Assembly (NCBI GenBank): GCA_030830465.1
Contig: JAURMY010000061.1
Span: forward strand, 1 to 6,379
Length of the DNA stretch: 6,379 nt
Reading direction: 5' to 3'
DNA from: Alphaproteobacteria bacterium
GTDB lineage: Bacteria; Pseudomonadota; Alphaproteobacteria; Rhodobacterales; Rhodobacteraceae
The position numbers were made by a program, and so were the translations under genes. The stretch's first letter is position 1. Every line of letters begins with the position of its first letter. The notes below the pieces were generated by a model. The model saw only the letters and a list, made by a program, of their open reading frames with translations. It ran no database searches and was not told where the DNA came from. Positions 1 to 6,379 of this stretch are shown here, in pieces.

Positions 1-1148
1 CGGGTCTGGAAGGCCACGCTTTCTAACGCGGCGCGGGCCAGTTCGCGCGGGCCGGTGGCGCGGGTCAGGCCGTAAATGGCGCCACGGCTTTCGGCGTCCC
101 AATAGGGCGCGCCAAGCCCGGTAAAGGCGGGCACCAAATAGACCTGTTGGCCCGGATCGGCGGCCTCGGCCAGGGTCTGGGTTTCGCTGGCAGAGGCGAT
201 GATCTTCAGCCCGTCGCGCAGCCATTGCACCACCGCCCCGGCCACGAAGATCGAGCCTTCCAGCGCATAGGTCGGCTTGCCGTTCAACTGATATGCAATA
301 GTGGTCAACAGCCGGTTGGTCGAAGTTACTTTTTCGCTGCCCGTGTTCAGCAGGGCAAAACAGCCGGTGCCATAGGTCGATTTCATCATGCCGGGCGTGA
401 AACAGGCCTGCCCGACGGTCGCGGCCTGTTGGTCGCCCGCGACCCCCCGGATCGGGAGGGCAGTTCCCAACAGCCCCGGATCGGTCGTTCCGAAATCGGC
501 GGCGCAATCGCGCACGTCAGGCAGCATCGCGGCGGGGATGTTGAACAGGGCCAAAAGAGCGTCGTCCCACTGGCCCGTGCCGATGTCATATAGCATCGTG
601 CGCGCGGCATTGGTGGCATCGGTCGCGTGGGTCTTGCCGCCGGTCAGCCGCCAGATCAGAAAGCTGTCAATCGTGCCAAACAACAGGTCGCCATTTGCCG
701 CCCGCGTCCTTGCGCCGGGGTGGTTGTCCAGCAACCATGCCAGTTTGGTTGCCGAAAAATAGGGATCCAGCAGCAGGCCGGTCTTGGCGGTGACCATCGC
801 TTCCGCGCCATCCACGCGCAACCGGGCGCACAGATCGGCGGTGCGCCGGTCCTGCCAGACGATCGCGTTGCCCAAAGCCTGTCCGGTGGATTTGTCCCAA
901 ACCACAACCGTTTCCCGCTGGTTGGTGATGCCCAGCGCCGCAACTTCACGCGGATCATATCCCGACAGGGCGGTGCGGCAGGTGGACAGAACCGATTGCC
1001 AGATATCCTCGGGGTCATGTTCCACCCAGCCGGATTGCGGGAAGTGCTGGGGAAACTCCTGCTGGCCAATGGCGACGGGCCGAAGAGAGGCATCAAACAG
1101 GATCGCGCGGCTGGAGGTCGTGCCCTGATCTATCGCCAAAAGATACAT
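1..1148 (-). CDS. glpK: Glycerol kinase (GlpK), C-terminus cut by window edge
   Basis: ATP-dependent phosphorylation of glycerol to sn-glycerol 3-phosphate in the cytoplasm, the entry step of glycerol use. Reading leftward from the ATG at 1148, 382 codons stay open to the window edge; the family is about 500 residues, so roughly the last quarter is missing. The N-terminus has the FGGY-kinase phosphate-binding signature DQGTTSSR (residues 7-14). By comparison with E. coli GlpK, glycerol-contact residues are R78 and E79 in GITNQRET, Y130 in DPYF, and D239 (catalytic base) in GVAGDQQ. Further conserved blocks are [10 protein letters not shown] (41-50), [27 protein letters not shown] and [13 protein letters not shown]. 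The start shares one base with the glpD stop (TGATG), so the pair is almost certainly one operon. No frameshift is visible. The function is secure; regulatory sites in the C-terminal part cannot be seen. Confidence 0.97.
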   Translation of the reverse strand, partial: MYLLAIDQGTTSSRAILFDASLRPVAIGQQEFPQHFPQSGWVEHDPEDIWQSVLSTCRTALSGYDPREVAALGITNQRETVVVWDKSTGQALGNAIVWQDRRTADLCARLRVDGAEAMVTAKTGLLLDPYFSATKLAWLLDNHPGARTRAANGDLLFGTIDSFLIWRLTGGKTHATDATNAARTMLYDIGTGQWDDALLALFNIPAAMLPDVRDCAADFGTTDPGLLGTALPIRGVAGDQQAATVGQACFTPGMMKSTYGTGCFALLNTGSEKVTSTNRLLTTIAYQLNGKPTYALEGSIFVAGAVVQWLRDGLKIIASASETQTLAEAADPGQQVYLVPAFTGLGAPYWDAESRGAIYGLTRATGPRELARAALESVAFQT

Positions 1149-2662
1149 CACAATGGGTTCTCCTTCAGCCAGATATCCAGTTCAGCGGCCTGCTCCGGTA
1201 TGACCCGCAGGCCGAGTTTGCTGCGCCGCCACAGGATGTCTTGGGCGGTAACCGCCCATTCCCGGCGGCGCAACCAGTTCACCTCGCATGCCGTCAACCC
1301 CGCACCGAAATCCCGCCCCAGATCGGCCATGCTGGTCGCCTCGCCCAGCATTTTACCGGCCAAAGTGCCATAGGCGGCGATCAGGCGGGCGCATGTGGTC
1401 GCGTCCAGATAGGGATGGTCCGCCGACAGGGCGGCAATCACCGCCGCGCGGTCCGCCGCTGCAAAATCACCGCCGGGCAGCGGCGCGTGATCGGTCCAAG
1501 GCAGGCCCGACAGTTCGACATAGGGCGCAAGTTCGGCCACCGCCTGTTCCGCCAGTTTGCGGTAAGTGGTGATCTTGCCGCCGTAAATACTGATCAGCGG
1601 CGCTGTGCCATCCTTGTCACTGACCTTGATGTGATAATCCCGCGACGCCTTGCTGGCGCTGCCCTCCAGCGTGTCATCCAGCGGCCGCACCCCGGCATAG
1701 GTCCAGATGATATCGGCGGGCACCACCGGCCGGGCAAAGTAATCCGAGGCTGCGCGGCACAGATATTCAGCCTCTTCCTTTGAACAGACCGCGACGGACG
1801 GATCGCCCTGATGATCGACATCCGTCGTCCCTATCAGGGTAAATTCGCCCTGATAGGGGATCGCAAAAATGATCCGCCCGTCCGGCAGTTGAAAGAAATA
1901 GGCGCGGTCGTGATCAAACAGCTTTTTCACTACGATATGTGACCCGCGCACCAGACGCACCGGATCGGGCGGCACCACGCCCTCAAGCGTATCAATCACC
2001 CGGTTGACCCACGGCCCGCCCGCATTGATCAGCGCCCTTGCGCGAATCCGCACCCTGTTGCCGGTGTCGGTCTGATGCAGATCGGCCAGCCATTCCGCGC
2101 CGTCCCGCCGGGCATGTTCCAGCCGCGTCCGCGTCAGGATCCGCGCCCCGCGATCCGCTGCGTCGCGCGCGTTCAAGACCACCAGCCGCGCGTCATCGAC
2201 CCAGCCGTCGGAATATTCAAAGGCCCGCGTCAGGTGTGGCTTCAGGGCCTGCCCCGCAACATCGCTGCGAAGCCTCAGCATACGGGTTTTGGGCAGGGTC
2301 TGGCCAAGGTCCAGATGGTCGTAAATGAACAGCCCGACCCTAAGCATCCATGCCGGGCGCATGCCTTTGACATGGGGAAGAACAAAGCGCATCGGATGGG
2401 CAATATGGGGCATCATGCGCAGCAATATCTGCCGCTCTTTCAGGGCTTTGCGCACCAACAGGAAATCATATTGCTCCAGATAGCGCAGCCCGCCGTGAAA
2501 CAGCTTGGTCGAGGCCGATGATGTGGCCGAGGCCAGATCCCCCTGTTCGACCAGCGTGACCGACAGGCCCCGTCCGGCGGCGTCGCGTGCGATTCCCGCG
2601 CCGTTTACCCCGCCGCCAACGATCAGCACATCGGTGATTTCTGTATGCATGTTCCGCGCCAT
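1148..2662 (-). CDS. glpD: Aerobic glycerol-3-phosphate dehydrogenase (GlpD), FAD-dependent
   Basis: Oxidises sn-glycerol 3-phosphate to dihydroxyacetone phosphate and passes electrons via FAD to membrane quinone. It is a peripheral inner-membrane enzyme. From this start it has 504 residues, against 501 in E. coli. The FAD-binding Rossmann motif is at residues 11-23 ([13 protein letters not shown]), followed by [18 protein letters not shown] (46-63). R60 and R326 (TYAGVRPL) align with substrate-binding R54 and R317 of E. coli. Other family blocks are [30 protein letters not shown] and [14 protein letters not shown] (359-372), with a C-terminal helical domain ending in [11 protein letters not shown]. 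The frame could extend to a TTG at 2743, but those 27 extra residues look non-coding and lie before the usual N-terminus. The ATG at 2650 (MHTEITD) is an alternative start; neither ATG has a strong Shine-Dalgarno. The gene is first in the operon with glpK. Confidence 0.96.
   Translation of the reverse strand: MARNMHTEITDVLIVGGGVNGAGIARDAAGRGLSVTLVEQGDLASATSSASTKLFHGGLRYLEQYDFLLVRKALKERQILLRMMPHIAHPMRFVLPHVKGMRPAWMLRVGLFIYDHLDLGQTLPKTRMLRLRSDVAGQALKPHLTRAFEYSDGWVDDARLVVLNARDAADRGARILTRTRLEHARRDGAEWLADLHQTDTGNRVRIRARALINAGGPWVNRVIDTLEGVVPPDPVRLVRGSHIVVKKLFDHDRAYFFQLPDGRIIFAIPYQGEFTLIGTTDVDHQGDPSVAVCSKEEAEYLCRAASDYFARPVVPADIIWTYAGVRPLDDTLEGSASKASRDYHIKVSDKDGTAPLISIYGGKITTYRKLAEQAVAELAPYVELSGLPWTDHAPLPGGDFAAADRAAVIAALSADHPYLDATTCARLIAAYGTLAGKMLGEATSMADLGRDFGAGLTACEVNWLRRREWAVTAQDILWRRSKLGLRVIPEQAAELDIWLKENPL
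1159..1165 (-). promoter_or_regulatory. Ribosome binding site for glpK, inside the 3' end of glpD
   Basis: The minus strand reads AAGGAGA ten bases upstream of the glpK ATG, lying within the last codons of glpD. It is a near-consensus Shine-Dalgarno at slightly long spacing. It supports the ATG at 1148 as the start and suggests glpK can recruit ribosomes itself as well as by coupling to glpD termination. Confidence 0.7.
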
Positions 2663-2761
2663 GGCCCTGTCATTATGACCCTGCCCCAACCTAAGCCAAA
2701 GCCGGCCAACTGCAACACGAGAAAATGCCTGACCTTGCGCCAAGCCCCTGTTGCATCAGGC

Positions 2762-2773
2762 CGGGAAATCCCG
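2762..2773. repeat. Short inverted repeat CGGGAAATCCCG, possible operator
   Basis: Two 5-bp arms (CGGGA and TCCCG) match perfectly around an AA centre, about 40 bp upstream of the formaldehyde dehydrogenase start. The position would suit a regulator binding site, but an element this short is expected by chance in GC-rich DNA. I do not recognise it as a known operator. Confidence 0.2.
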
Positions 2774-2799
2774 CAGTCTGTCGCCTGCATTCGACCAAG

Positions 2800-2806
2800 A
2801 AGGGGG
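2800..2806 (+). promoter_or_regulatory. Ribosome binding site deciding the class III ADH start
   Basis: AAGGGGG stands seven bases before the ATG at 2814. It selects that ATG ([10 protein letters not shown]) over an in-frame upstream start at 2751, whose 21 extra residues have no counterpart in the family and would run through this purine-rich site. Confidence 0.75.
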
Positions 2807-2813
2807 AAATCAT

Positions 2814-3926
2814 ATGCGTACTCGTGCCGCCGTTGCGATGAAAGCCGGCCAGCCGCTGCAAATCATGGAGGTCAATCTGGACGGGCCCCGGGCCGGGGAA
2901 GTTCTGGTTGAAATCAAGGCGACCGGCATCTGCCACACGGATGAGTTCACCCTGTCCGGTGCCGACCCCGAGGGACTGTTTCCGGCCATTCTGGGCCATG
3001 AAGGGGCGGGCGTGGTGATCGAAGTGGGCGAAGGCGTGACCAGCCTGAAACCGGGCGACCATGTGATCCCGCTTTACACGCCGGAATGCCGCGAATGCGA
3101 ATACTGCCTGAACCCGAAAACCAACCTGTGCCAGAAAATCCGCGGCACGCAAGGCCAGGGCCTGATGCCCGACGGCACCTCGCGGTTTTCGATGCTGGAT
3201 GGCACGCCGATCCTGCATTACATGGGCTGCTCGACCTTCGCCAATCACACGGTCCTGCCGGAAATCGCGCTGGCCAAAGTGCGCAGCGACGCACCGTTTG
3301 ACAAGATTTGCTATATCGGCTGCGGCGTGACAACGGGCATCGGGGCGGTGATCAACACGGCCAAGGTCGAAATCGGGGCGCGGGCGATCGTGTTCGGTCT
3401 GGGTGGAATTGGCCTGAACGTGGTGCAGGGCCTGCGCCTGGCCGGGGCGGATCAGATCTTGGGCGTGGACCTGAACCCGTCAAAAGTGCCGATGGCCAAA
3501 CAGTTCGGCATGACCGATTTCGTCAACCCGTCCGAGGTCAAAGGCGATCTGGTCGGCCATCTGGTCGAACTGACAAAGGGCGGTGCCGACTATACCTTTG
3601 ACGCGACCGGCAATGTCGGCGTGATGCGCACCGCGCTGGAAAGCGCCCATAAAGGCTGGGGCGAAAGCATCATCATCGGGGTGGCCCCGGCGGGCGCCGA
3701 GATTTCCACCCGCCCGTTCCAGCTGGTGACCGGCCGCAGCTGGCGCGGCACCGCATTCGGCGGCGCTCGCGGTCGCACCGACGTGCCGAAAATCGTGGAC
3801 TGGTACATGCAGGGCAAGATCGAGATCGACCCGATGATCACCCACAAACTGTCGCTGGACGACATCAACAAGGGTTTCGATCTGATGCACGAGGGCAAAA
3901 GCATCCGCGCCGTGGTTGAATATTGA
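2814..3926 (+). CDS. adhC: S-(hydroxymethyl)glutathione dehydrogenase / class III alcohol dehydrogenase (frmA/flhA type)
   Basis: Oxidises S-hydroxymethylglutathione, the spontaneous formaldehyde-glutathione adduct, to S-formylglutathione with NAD+. It may also act as S-nitrosoglutathione reductase. It is a cytosolic zinc-dependent medium-chain dehydrogenase of 370 residues, full family length. Catalytic zinc ligands are C40, H62 (with E63) and C170; structural zinc ligands are C92, C95, C98 and C106. Class III markers align with the human enzyme: D51 and R110 correspond to D57 and R115, which hold glutathione. The NAD Rossmann loop is GLGGIG (195-200), with D219 at the end of the next strand favouring NAD over NADP. 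The block [10 protein letters not shown] is also typical of class III. It is first in a pair with the acetyltransferase, which overlaps its stop by four bases. The usual partner, S-formylglutathione hydrolase, is not in the window. Confidence 0.97.
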   Translation: MRTRAAVAMKAGQPLQIMEVNLDGPRAGEVLVEIKATGICHTDEFTLSGADPEGLFPAILGHEGAGVVIEVGEGVTSLKPGDHVIPLYTPECRECEYCLNPKTNLCQKIRGTQGQGLMPDGTSRFSMLDGTPILHYMGCSTFANHTVLPEIALAKVRSDAPFDKICYIGCGVTTGIGAVINTAKVEIGARAIVFGLGGIGLNVVQGLRLAGADQILGVDLNPSKVPMAKQFGMTDFVNPSEVKGDLVGHLVELTKGGADYTFDATGNVGVMRTALESAHKGWGESIIIGVAPAGAEISTRPFQLVTGRSWRGTAFGGARGRTDVPKIVDWYMQGKIEIDPMITHKLSLDDINKGFDLMHEGKSIRAVVEY

Positions 3927-4408
3927 TCGCAATCCGGGAGGCGGTTTCAGCTGACCACCCAGCGATCTGGGCGATCCTCGAACCGGTGTTCCGCGCCGGG
4001 GATACCTATACCCAGCCGTCCGATATCAGCCGCGAGGCGGCGCTGGATTATTGGGCGGGCGGCTCGCATCGTGTGTTCGTCGCTTTCAAAGGCGCCGTGG
4101 TTCTGGGCACCTATTACATTTGCCCGAACCAGAAAGGCGGCGGCGCGCATGTCTGCAACTGCGGCTTTGCAACAGCGCCGGCGGCGCGGGGCAAGGGGGT
4201 CGCCCGCGCCATGCTGGATCATGCCCTGACCACGGCGCGGGACATGAATTTTCGGGCGATGCAGTTCAATTTTGTCGTTGCGACCAACATCCGCGCGATC
4301 AAAATCTGGCACGACAACGGCTTTGCCGAAGTGGGTCGCCTGCCATTGGCCTTTCACCACCCGACCAAGGGCTATGTCGACGCGCTGGTTCTGTTCAAAA
4401 CGCTTTGA
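3923..4408 (+). CDS. GNAT-family N-acetyltransferase, Mpr1-like
   Basis: Predicted cytosolic acetyl-CoA-dependent N-acetyltransferase of 161 residues, a complete single GNAT domain. The acetyl-CoA pyrophosphate loop is R89-G90-K91-G92 in [13 protein letters not shown], followed by its helix. Around it are HVCNCGF (76-82), FNFVVATN (115-122), IKIWHDNGF (126-134) and VGRLP (137-141). I recall this set (CNxGF, RGKGV, FNxVxxTN, IWxxxGF, xGRxP) from yeast Mpr1, which acetylates L-azetidine-2-carboxylate and related proline-type compounds, so the subfamily call rests on memory of that sequence. The substrate here is unknown. The start is TTG, overlapping the dehydrogenase stop as TTGA. No Shine-Dalgarno is visible, and the next in-frame alternative start (GTG, codon 22) would remove the first strand. 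The overlap implies co-transcription and translational coupling. The reading frame is intact. Confidence 0.88.
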   Translation: MIAIREAVSADHPAIWAILEPVFRAGDTYTQPSDISREAALDYWAGGSHRVFVAFKGAVVLGTYYICPNQKGGGAHVCNCGFATAPAARGKGVARAMLDHALTTARDMNFRAMQFNFVVATNIRAIKIWHDNGFAEVGRLPLAFHHPTKGYVDALVLFKTL

Positions 4409-4446
4409 TGGTGCCGCGACCGGCCGTTTGTCATTGGGCAAACAGA

Positions 4447-4548
4447 CCTTCTCAGAGGTTGAAATATCCCCGCCGGAGGCATGAAAGTTTCAGGGCGCGA
4501 CAGCAAGAATCTATGCCTCCGGCGGGGATATTTGCGCCATTGAGAAGG
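4447..4548. repeat. Paired inverted intergenic repeat (BIME-like), two 36-bp units head to head
   Basis: Inner arms 4462-4482 and 4513-4533 are perfect 21-bp reverse complements (core GCCTCCGGCGGGGATATTT) around a 30-bp centre. Outer arms 4447-4454 and 4541-4548 (CCTTCTCA / TGAGAAGG) match over 8 bp in the same register, separated from the inner arms by 7 unpaired or weakly paired bases on each side. It is therefore two copies of a 36-bp unit in opposite orientation, conserved at both ends and variable for 7 bases between. From memory, strings like the core recur between genes in Rhodobacteraceae; copy number could not be checked. It lies between converging genes and overlaps the 3' end of dnaE2. 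Confidence 0.85.
4462..4533. terminator. Possible bidirectional hairpin terminator between convergent genes
   Basis: Transcripts from either strand can form a 21-bp GC-rich stem. On the plus strand the stem ends in ATATTT; on the minus strand the symmetric arm also ends in ATATTT. It is 53 bp past the acetyltransferase stop and covers the dnaE2 stop, the right place to stop both transcripts. The U-tract is only three bases and the loop is 30 bases, so this is not a classic intrinsic terminator. The role is inferred from position and symmetry. Confidence 0.4.
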
Positions 4549-6379
4549 CCGGGGCGGGGGGCATCGGCGTCAGCAGCGGCCGCAGCAGGGCCAGCGGATG
4601 TGACCTGAGGGTCAGGCGCATGGTGACGTAATCCTCGACCACATGTTCGCCCTCGGTCATCTCGGGCAGGTTGACGCGGGGTTCTAGGATGTTTTCGCCT
4701 TCCAGTTCGCGGGAAAACAGTGGCAGGGGATCGTCGCCGGTGATGGCGCGGGCCTGCCACTGGGCCTCGCGGCGGGACAGGTTCAGGGCGGCAAAGGCAT
4801 CCGCCTCGGCCAGGGTGTAAAGCAGGCGCGGCGGAGTGCCGGCGCGGCGCCAGACATCCTCGACCGTCTGATAGCCGTTGCCGCGGGCGGCGGTGATCCA
4901 GGTCGCCTCTTCCTCGCGCATCGCCTTGATCTGCCGGAACCCCAGCCGCAGGGCAAGGCCGCCCCTGGGGGCGGGTTCCATCACGTTGTCCCAGAAGGAA
5001 TTGTTGATACAGACCGGCAGCACCGGAACCCCGTGTTCGCGGGCATCGCGCACGATCTGGGCCGGGGCGTAAAACCCCATCGGCTGGGAATTGAGCAGCG
5101 CACAGGCGAAAATGCCGGGATGGTGTTTCTTGATCCAGGCGCTGGCATAGACCAGCAGCGCAAAACTGGCGGCGTGGCTTTCGGGAAAGCCGTATTCGCC
5201 AAAGCCTTCGATCTGGGAAAAACAGCGGTCGGCGAAATCCGCCGCGTAGCCGTTTTTCAGCATCCCCTTGAGGAACCGGTCGCGGAACAGGTGGATGGTG
5301 CCGGATTTCTTGAAAGTCGCCAGCGCGCGGCGCAGGCGGTCCGCCTCGTCCGGGGTGAAGCCCGCGCCGATGATGGCGATCTGCATGGCCTGTTCCTGAA
5401 ACAGGGGCACGCCAAGGGTCTTGCCCAGAACCGCCCCCAGTTCGTCAGACGGGAACACCACCTTTTCCTCGCCGTTGCGCCGCCGGATATAGGGATGCAC
5501 CATATCGCCCTGAATGGGCCCCGGCCGGATGATCGCGACCTCGATCACCAGATCGTAAAAACAGCGGGGCTTCATGCGGGGCAGGAAATTCATCTGCGCC
5601 CGGCTTTCGACCTGAAACACCCCCACACTGTCGGCCTTGCACAGCATGTCATAAACCGCCGGGTCCTCGGGCGGCAGGGTGGCAAGAGTGTATTCCAGCC
5701 GGTGATGCCGGTGCATCAGGTCAAACGCCTTGCGGATGCAACTGAGCATGCCAAGGGCCAGCACATCGACCTTGAGGATACCCAGCGCGTCGATATCGTC
5801 CTTGTCCCAGCAGATCACGGTGCGGTCTTCCATGGTGGCGTTTTCGATCGGGATCAGTTCGTCAAGCCGCCCCTCGGTCATGATGAAGCCGCCGACATGC
5901 TGGGACAGATGGCGGGGAAAGCCCCGGATCTGCGCGCAAAGGTCCAGAACCTGCGCCAGCCGTTTGTCGGCGGGGTCAAGGCCGATCTCGCGCAGGCGGG
6001 TTTCGGGCATCTGGCTGCTGCCCCAGCCCCAAAGCTGTGAGGACATGGCCGATATGGTGTCATTGGTCAGCCCCATCGCCGTGCCGACTTCGCGGATCGC
6101 CCGTTTGCCGCGATAGTGGATCACCGTCGCGCACAGGCCGGCGCGGTGGCGGCCATAGCGTTCATAGATGTGCTGGATCACCTCTTCGCGCCGTTCATGT
6201 TCGAAATCGACGTCGATATCGGGGGGTTCGTCCCGCGCCTCGGACACAAAGCGTTCAAACACCATGGTGCCGATTTCCGGGCTGACCGAGGTGACGCCAA
6301 GGGCATAACAGGTGACCGAGTTCGCCGCCGAGCCGCGCCCCTGGCACAGGATGCCGCGTTGCCGGGCGAAATCGACCAC
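4511..6379 (-). CDS. dnaE2: Error-prone DNA polymerase DnaE2/ImuC, N-terminus outside window, C-terminus truncated
   Basis: C-family DNA polymerase used in damage-induced mutagenesis and translesion synthesis, normally with ImuA and ImuB. The visible 622 residues begin inside the gene; the PHP domain and true start lie beyond the right edge. Numbering from the edge, CQGRGSAANSVTCYALGVT (12-30) and PPDIDVDFEHERREEVIQ (52-69) are DnaE2 signatures. Metal-binding aspartates are D56 and D58, with the third at D205 (LKVDVLALGM), by comparison with E. coli DnaE. FGEYGFPESHAASFALLVYASAW-type sequence (393-415) and a helix-hairpin-helix region (about 478-540) follow. The protein then runs through LRSHPLALLRP (591-601) and ends 21 residues later, where family members continue into an OB-fold domain and a conserved tail, about 100-150 residues by memory. 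The last dozen or so residues are encoded by the inverted repeat. The catalytic core looks intact, so the protein may still work as a shortened polymerase. Confidence 0.95.
   Translation of the reverse strand: MVDFARQRGILCQGRGSAANSVTCYALGVTSVSPEIGTMVFERFVSEARDEPPDIDVDFEHERREEVIQHIYERYGRHRAGLCATVIHYRGKRAIREVGTAMGLTNDTISAMSSQLWGWGSSQMPETRLREIGLDPADKRLAQVLDLCAQIRGFPRHLSQHVGGFIMTEGRLDELIPIENATMEDRTVICWDKDDIDALGILKVDVLALGMLSCIRKAFDLMHRHHRLEYTLATLPPEDPAVYDMLCKADSVGVFQVESRAQMNFLPRMKPRCFYDLVIEVAIIRPGPIQGDMVHPYIRRRNGEEKVVFPSDELGAVLGKTLGVPLFQEQAMQIAIIGAGFTPDEADRLRRALATFKKSGTIHLFRDRFLKGMLKNGYAADFADRCFSQIEGFGEYGFPESHAASFALLVYASAWIKKHHPGIFACALLNSQPMGFYAPAQIVRDAREHGVPVLPVCINNSFWDNVMEPAPRGGLALRLGFRQIKAMREEEATWITAARGNGYQTVEDVWRRAGTPPRLLYTLAEADAFAALNLSRREAQWQARAITGDDPLPLFSRELEGENILEPRVNLPEMTEGEHVVEDYVTMRLTLRSHPLALLRPLLTPMPPAPAFSMAQISPPEA

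Larger units (their letters stand above)
2663..2813. promoter_or_regulatory. Divergent intergenic region, glpD / formaldehyde dehydrogenase
   Basis: This 151-bp spacer separates two divergently transcribed units, so it should hold promoters for both. I see no strong sigma70 consensus. On the minus strand, TTGCAG followed about 16 bases later by TAGGTT is a weak candidate for glpD; on the plus strand, TTGCAT at about 2751 has no good -10 partner. It contains a small perfect inverted repeat (2762-2773), listed separately. The promoter role is inferred from gene layout, not from motif strength. Confidence 0.5.

Noticed and set aside
147..1373. Plus-strand open frames of 148 and 248 codons over the glpK region
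   Set aside because: They lie opposite a continuous glycerol kinase frame that carries all expected active-site motifs. They are composition artefacts.
2663..2743. An extended GlpD start at the TTG at 2743
   Set aside because: The extra 27 residues precede the usual FAD-binding N-terminus, have no family counterpart, and would consume most of the divergent promoter region.
2751..2813. An upstream in-frame start for the class III alcohol dehydrogenase
   Set aside because: It would add 21 residues running through the strong Shine-Dalgarno at 2800-2806. The ATG at 2814 gives the normal family length.
4272..4484. A plus-strand frame of 70 codons that, like dnaE2, ends in ISPPEA
   Set aside because: The shared ending simply reflects reading the two inverted repeat arms in the same relative frame. 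The rest overlaps the acetyltransferase gene in another frame and has no protein-like features.
4481..4492. Small palindrome TGAAAGTTTCA in the centre of the large repeat
   Set aside because: With 5-bp AT-rich arms and a one-base centre it cannot form a real hairpin, and it is within chance expectation.
5033..6040. A 335-codon plus-strand open frame opposite dnaE2
   Set aside because: It is antisense to clearly conserved polymerase motifs. Long antisense frames are common in GC-rich DNA, and the translation resembles no family.

Overview
The window reads as chromosomal DNA of a GC-rich alphaproteobacterium, most likely of the Rhodobacteraceae. Three things suggest this: the codon usage, an ImuC/DnaE2-type polymerase, and a GCCTCCGGCGGGGATATTT-type intergenic palindrome that I associate from memory with that family. 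No database search was possible, so the taxonomy is an inference.

Layout, left to right. On the minus strand a two-gene glycerol operon is transcribed leftward: glpD (glycerol-3-phosphate dehydrogenase, about 2662 to 1148), then glpK (glycerol kinase, 1148 to beyond the left edge). The two overlap by one base in a TGATG junction. GlpK phosphorylates glycerol and GlpD oxidises the product to dihydroxyacetone phosphate. A 151-bp divergent spacer (2663-2813) separates glpD from a plus-strand pair. The first gene of that pair is glutathione-dependent formaldehyde dehydrogenase (class III alcohol dehydrogenase, 2814-3926). The second is a GNAT acetyltransferase resembling the yeast Mpr1 subfamily (3923-4408). 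They overlap by four bases (TTGA) and are probably translationally coupled.

From the right edge, the error-prone DNA polymerase DnaE2/ImuC runs leftward (6379 to 4511) and converges on the acetyltransferase. Between them lies a striking inverted repeat (4447-4548): two head-to-head copies of a 36-bp unit, each with a 21-bp arm and an 8-bp outer arm, and the two copies match perfectly in both arms. The polymerase reading frame ends inside this repeat. Its last dozen or so residues are encoded by repeat sequence, and the C-terminal OB-fold region expected of DnaE2 is absent. This is the most interesting spot in the window. It looks like a repeat-associated truncation or rearrangement junction, and it may also act as a bidirectional terminator.

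Otherwise the window is ordinary metabolic and DNA-repair content. I see no RNA genes, CRISPR array, phage or insertion-sequence genes, and no convincing new multi-gene system.
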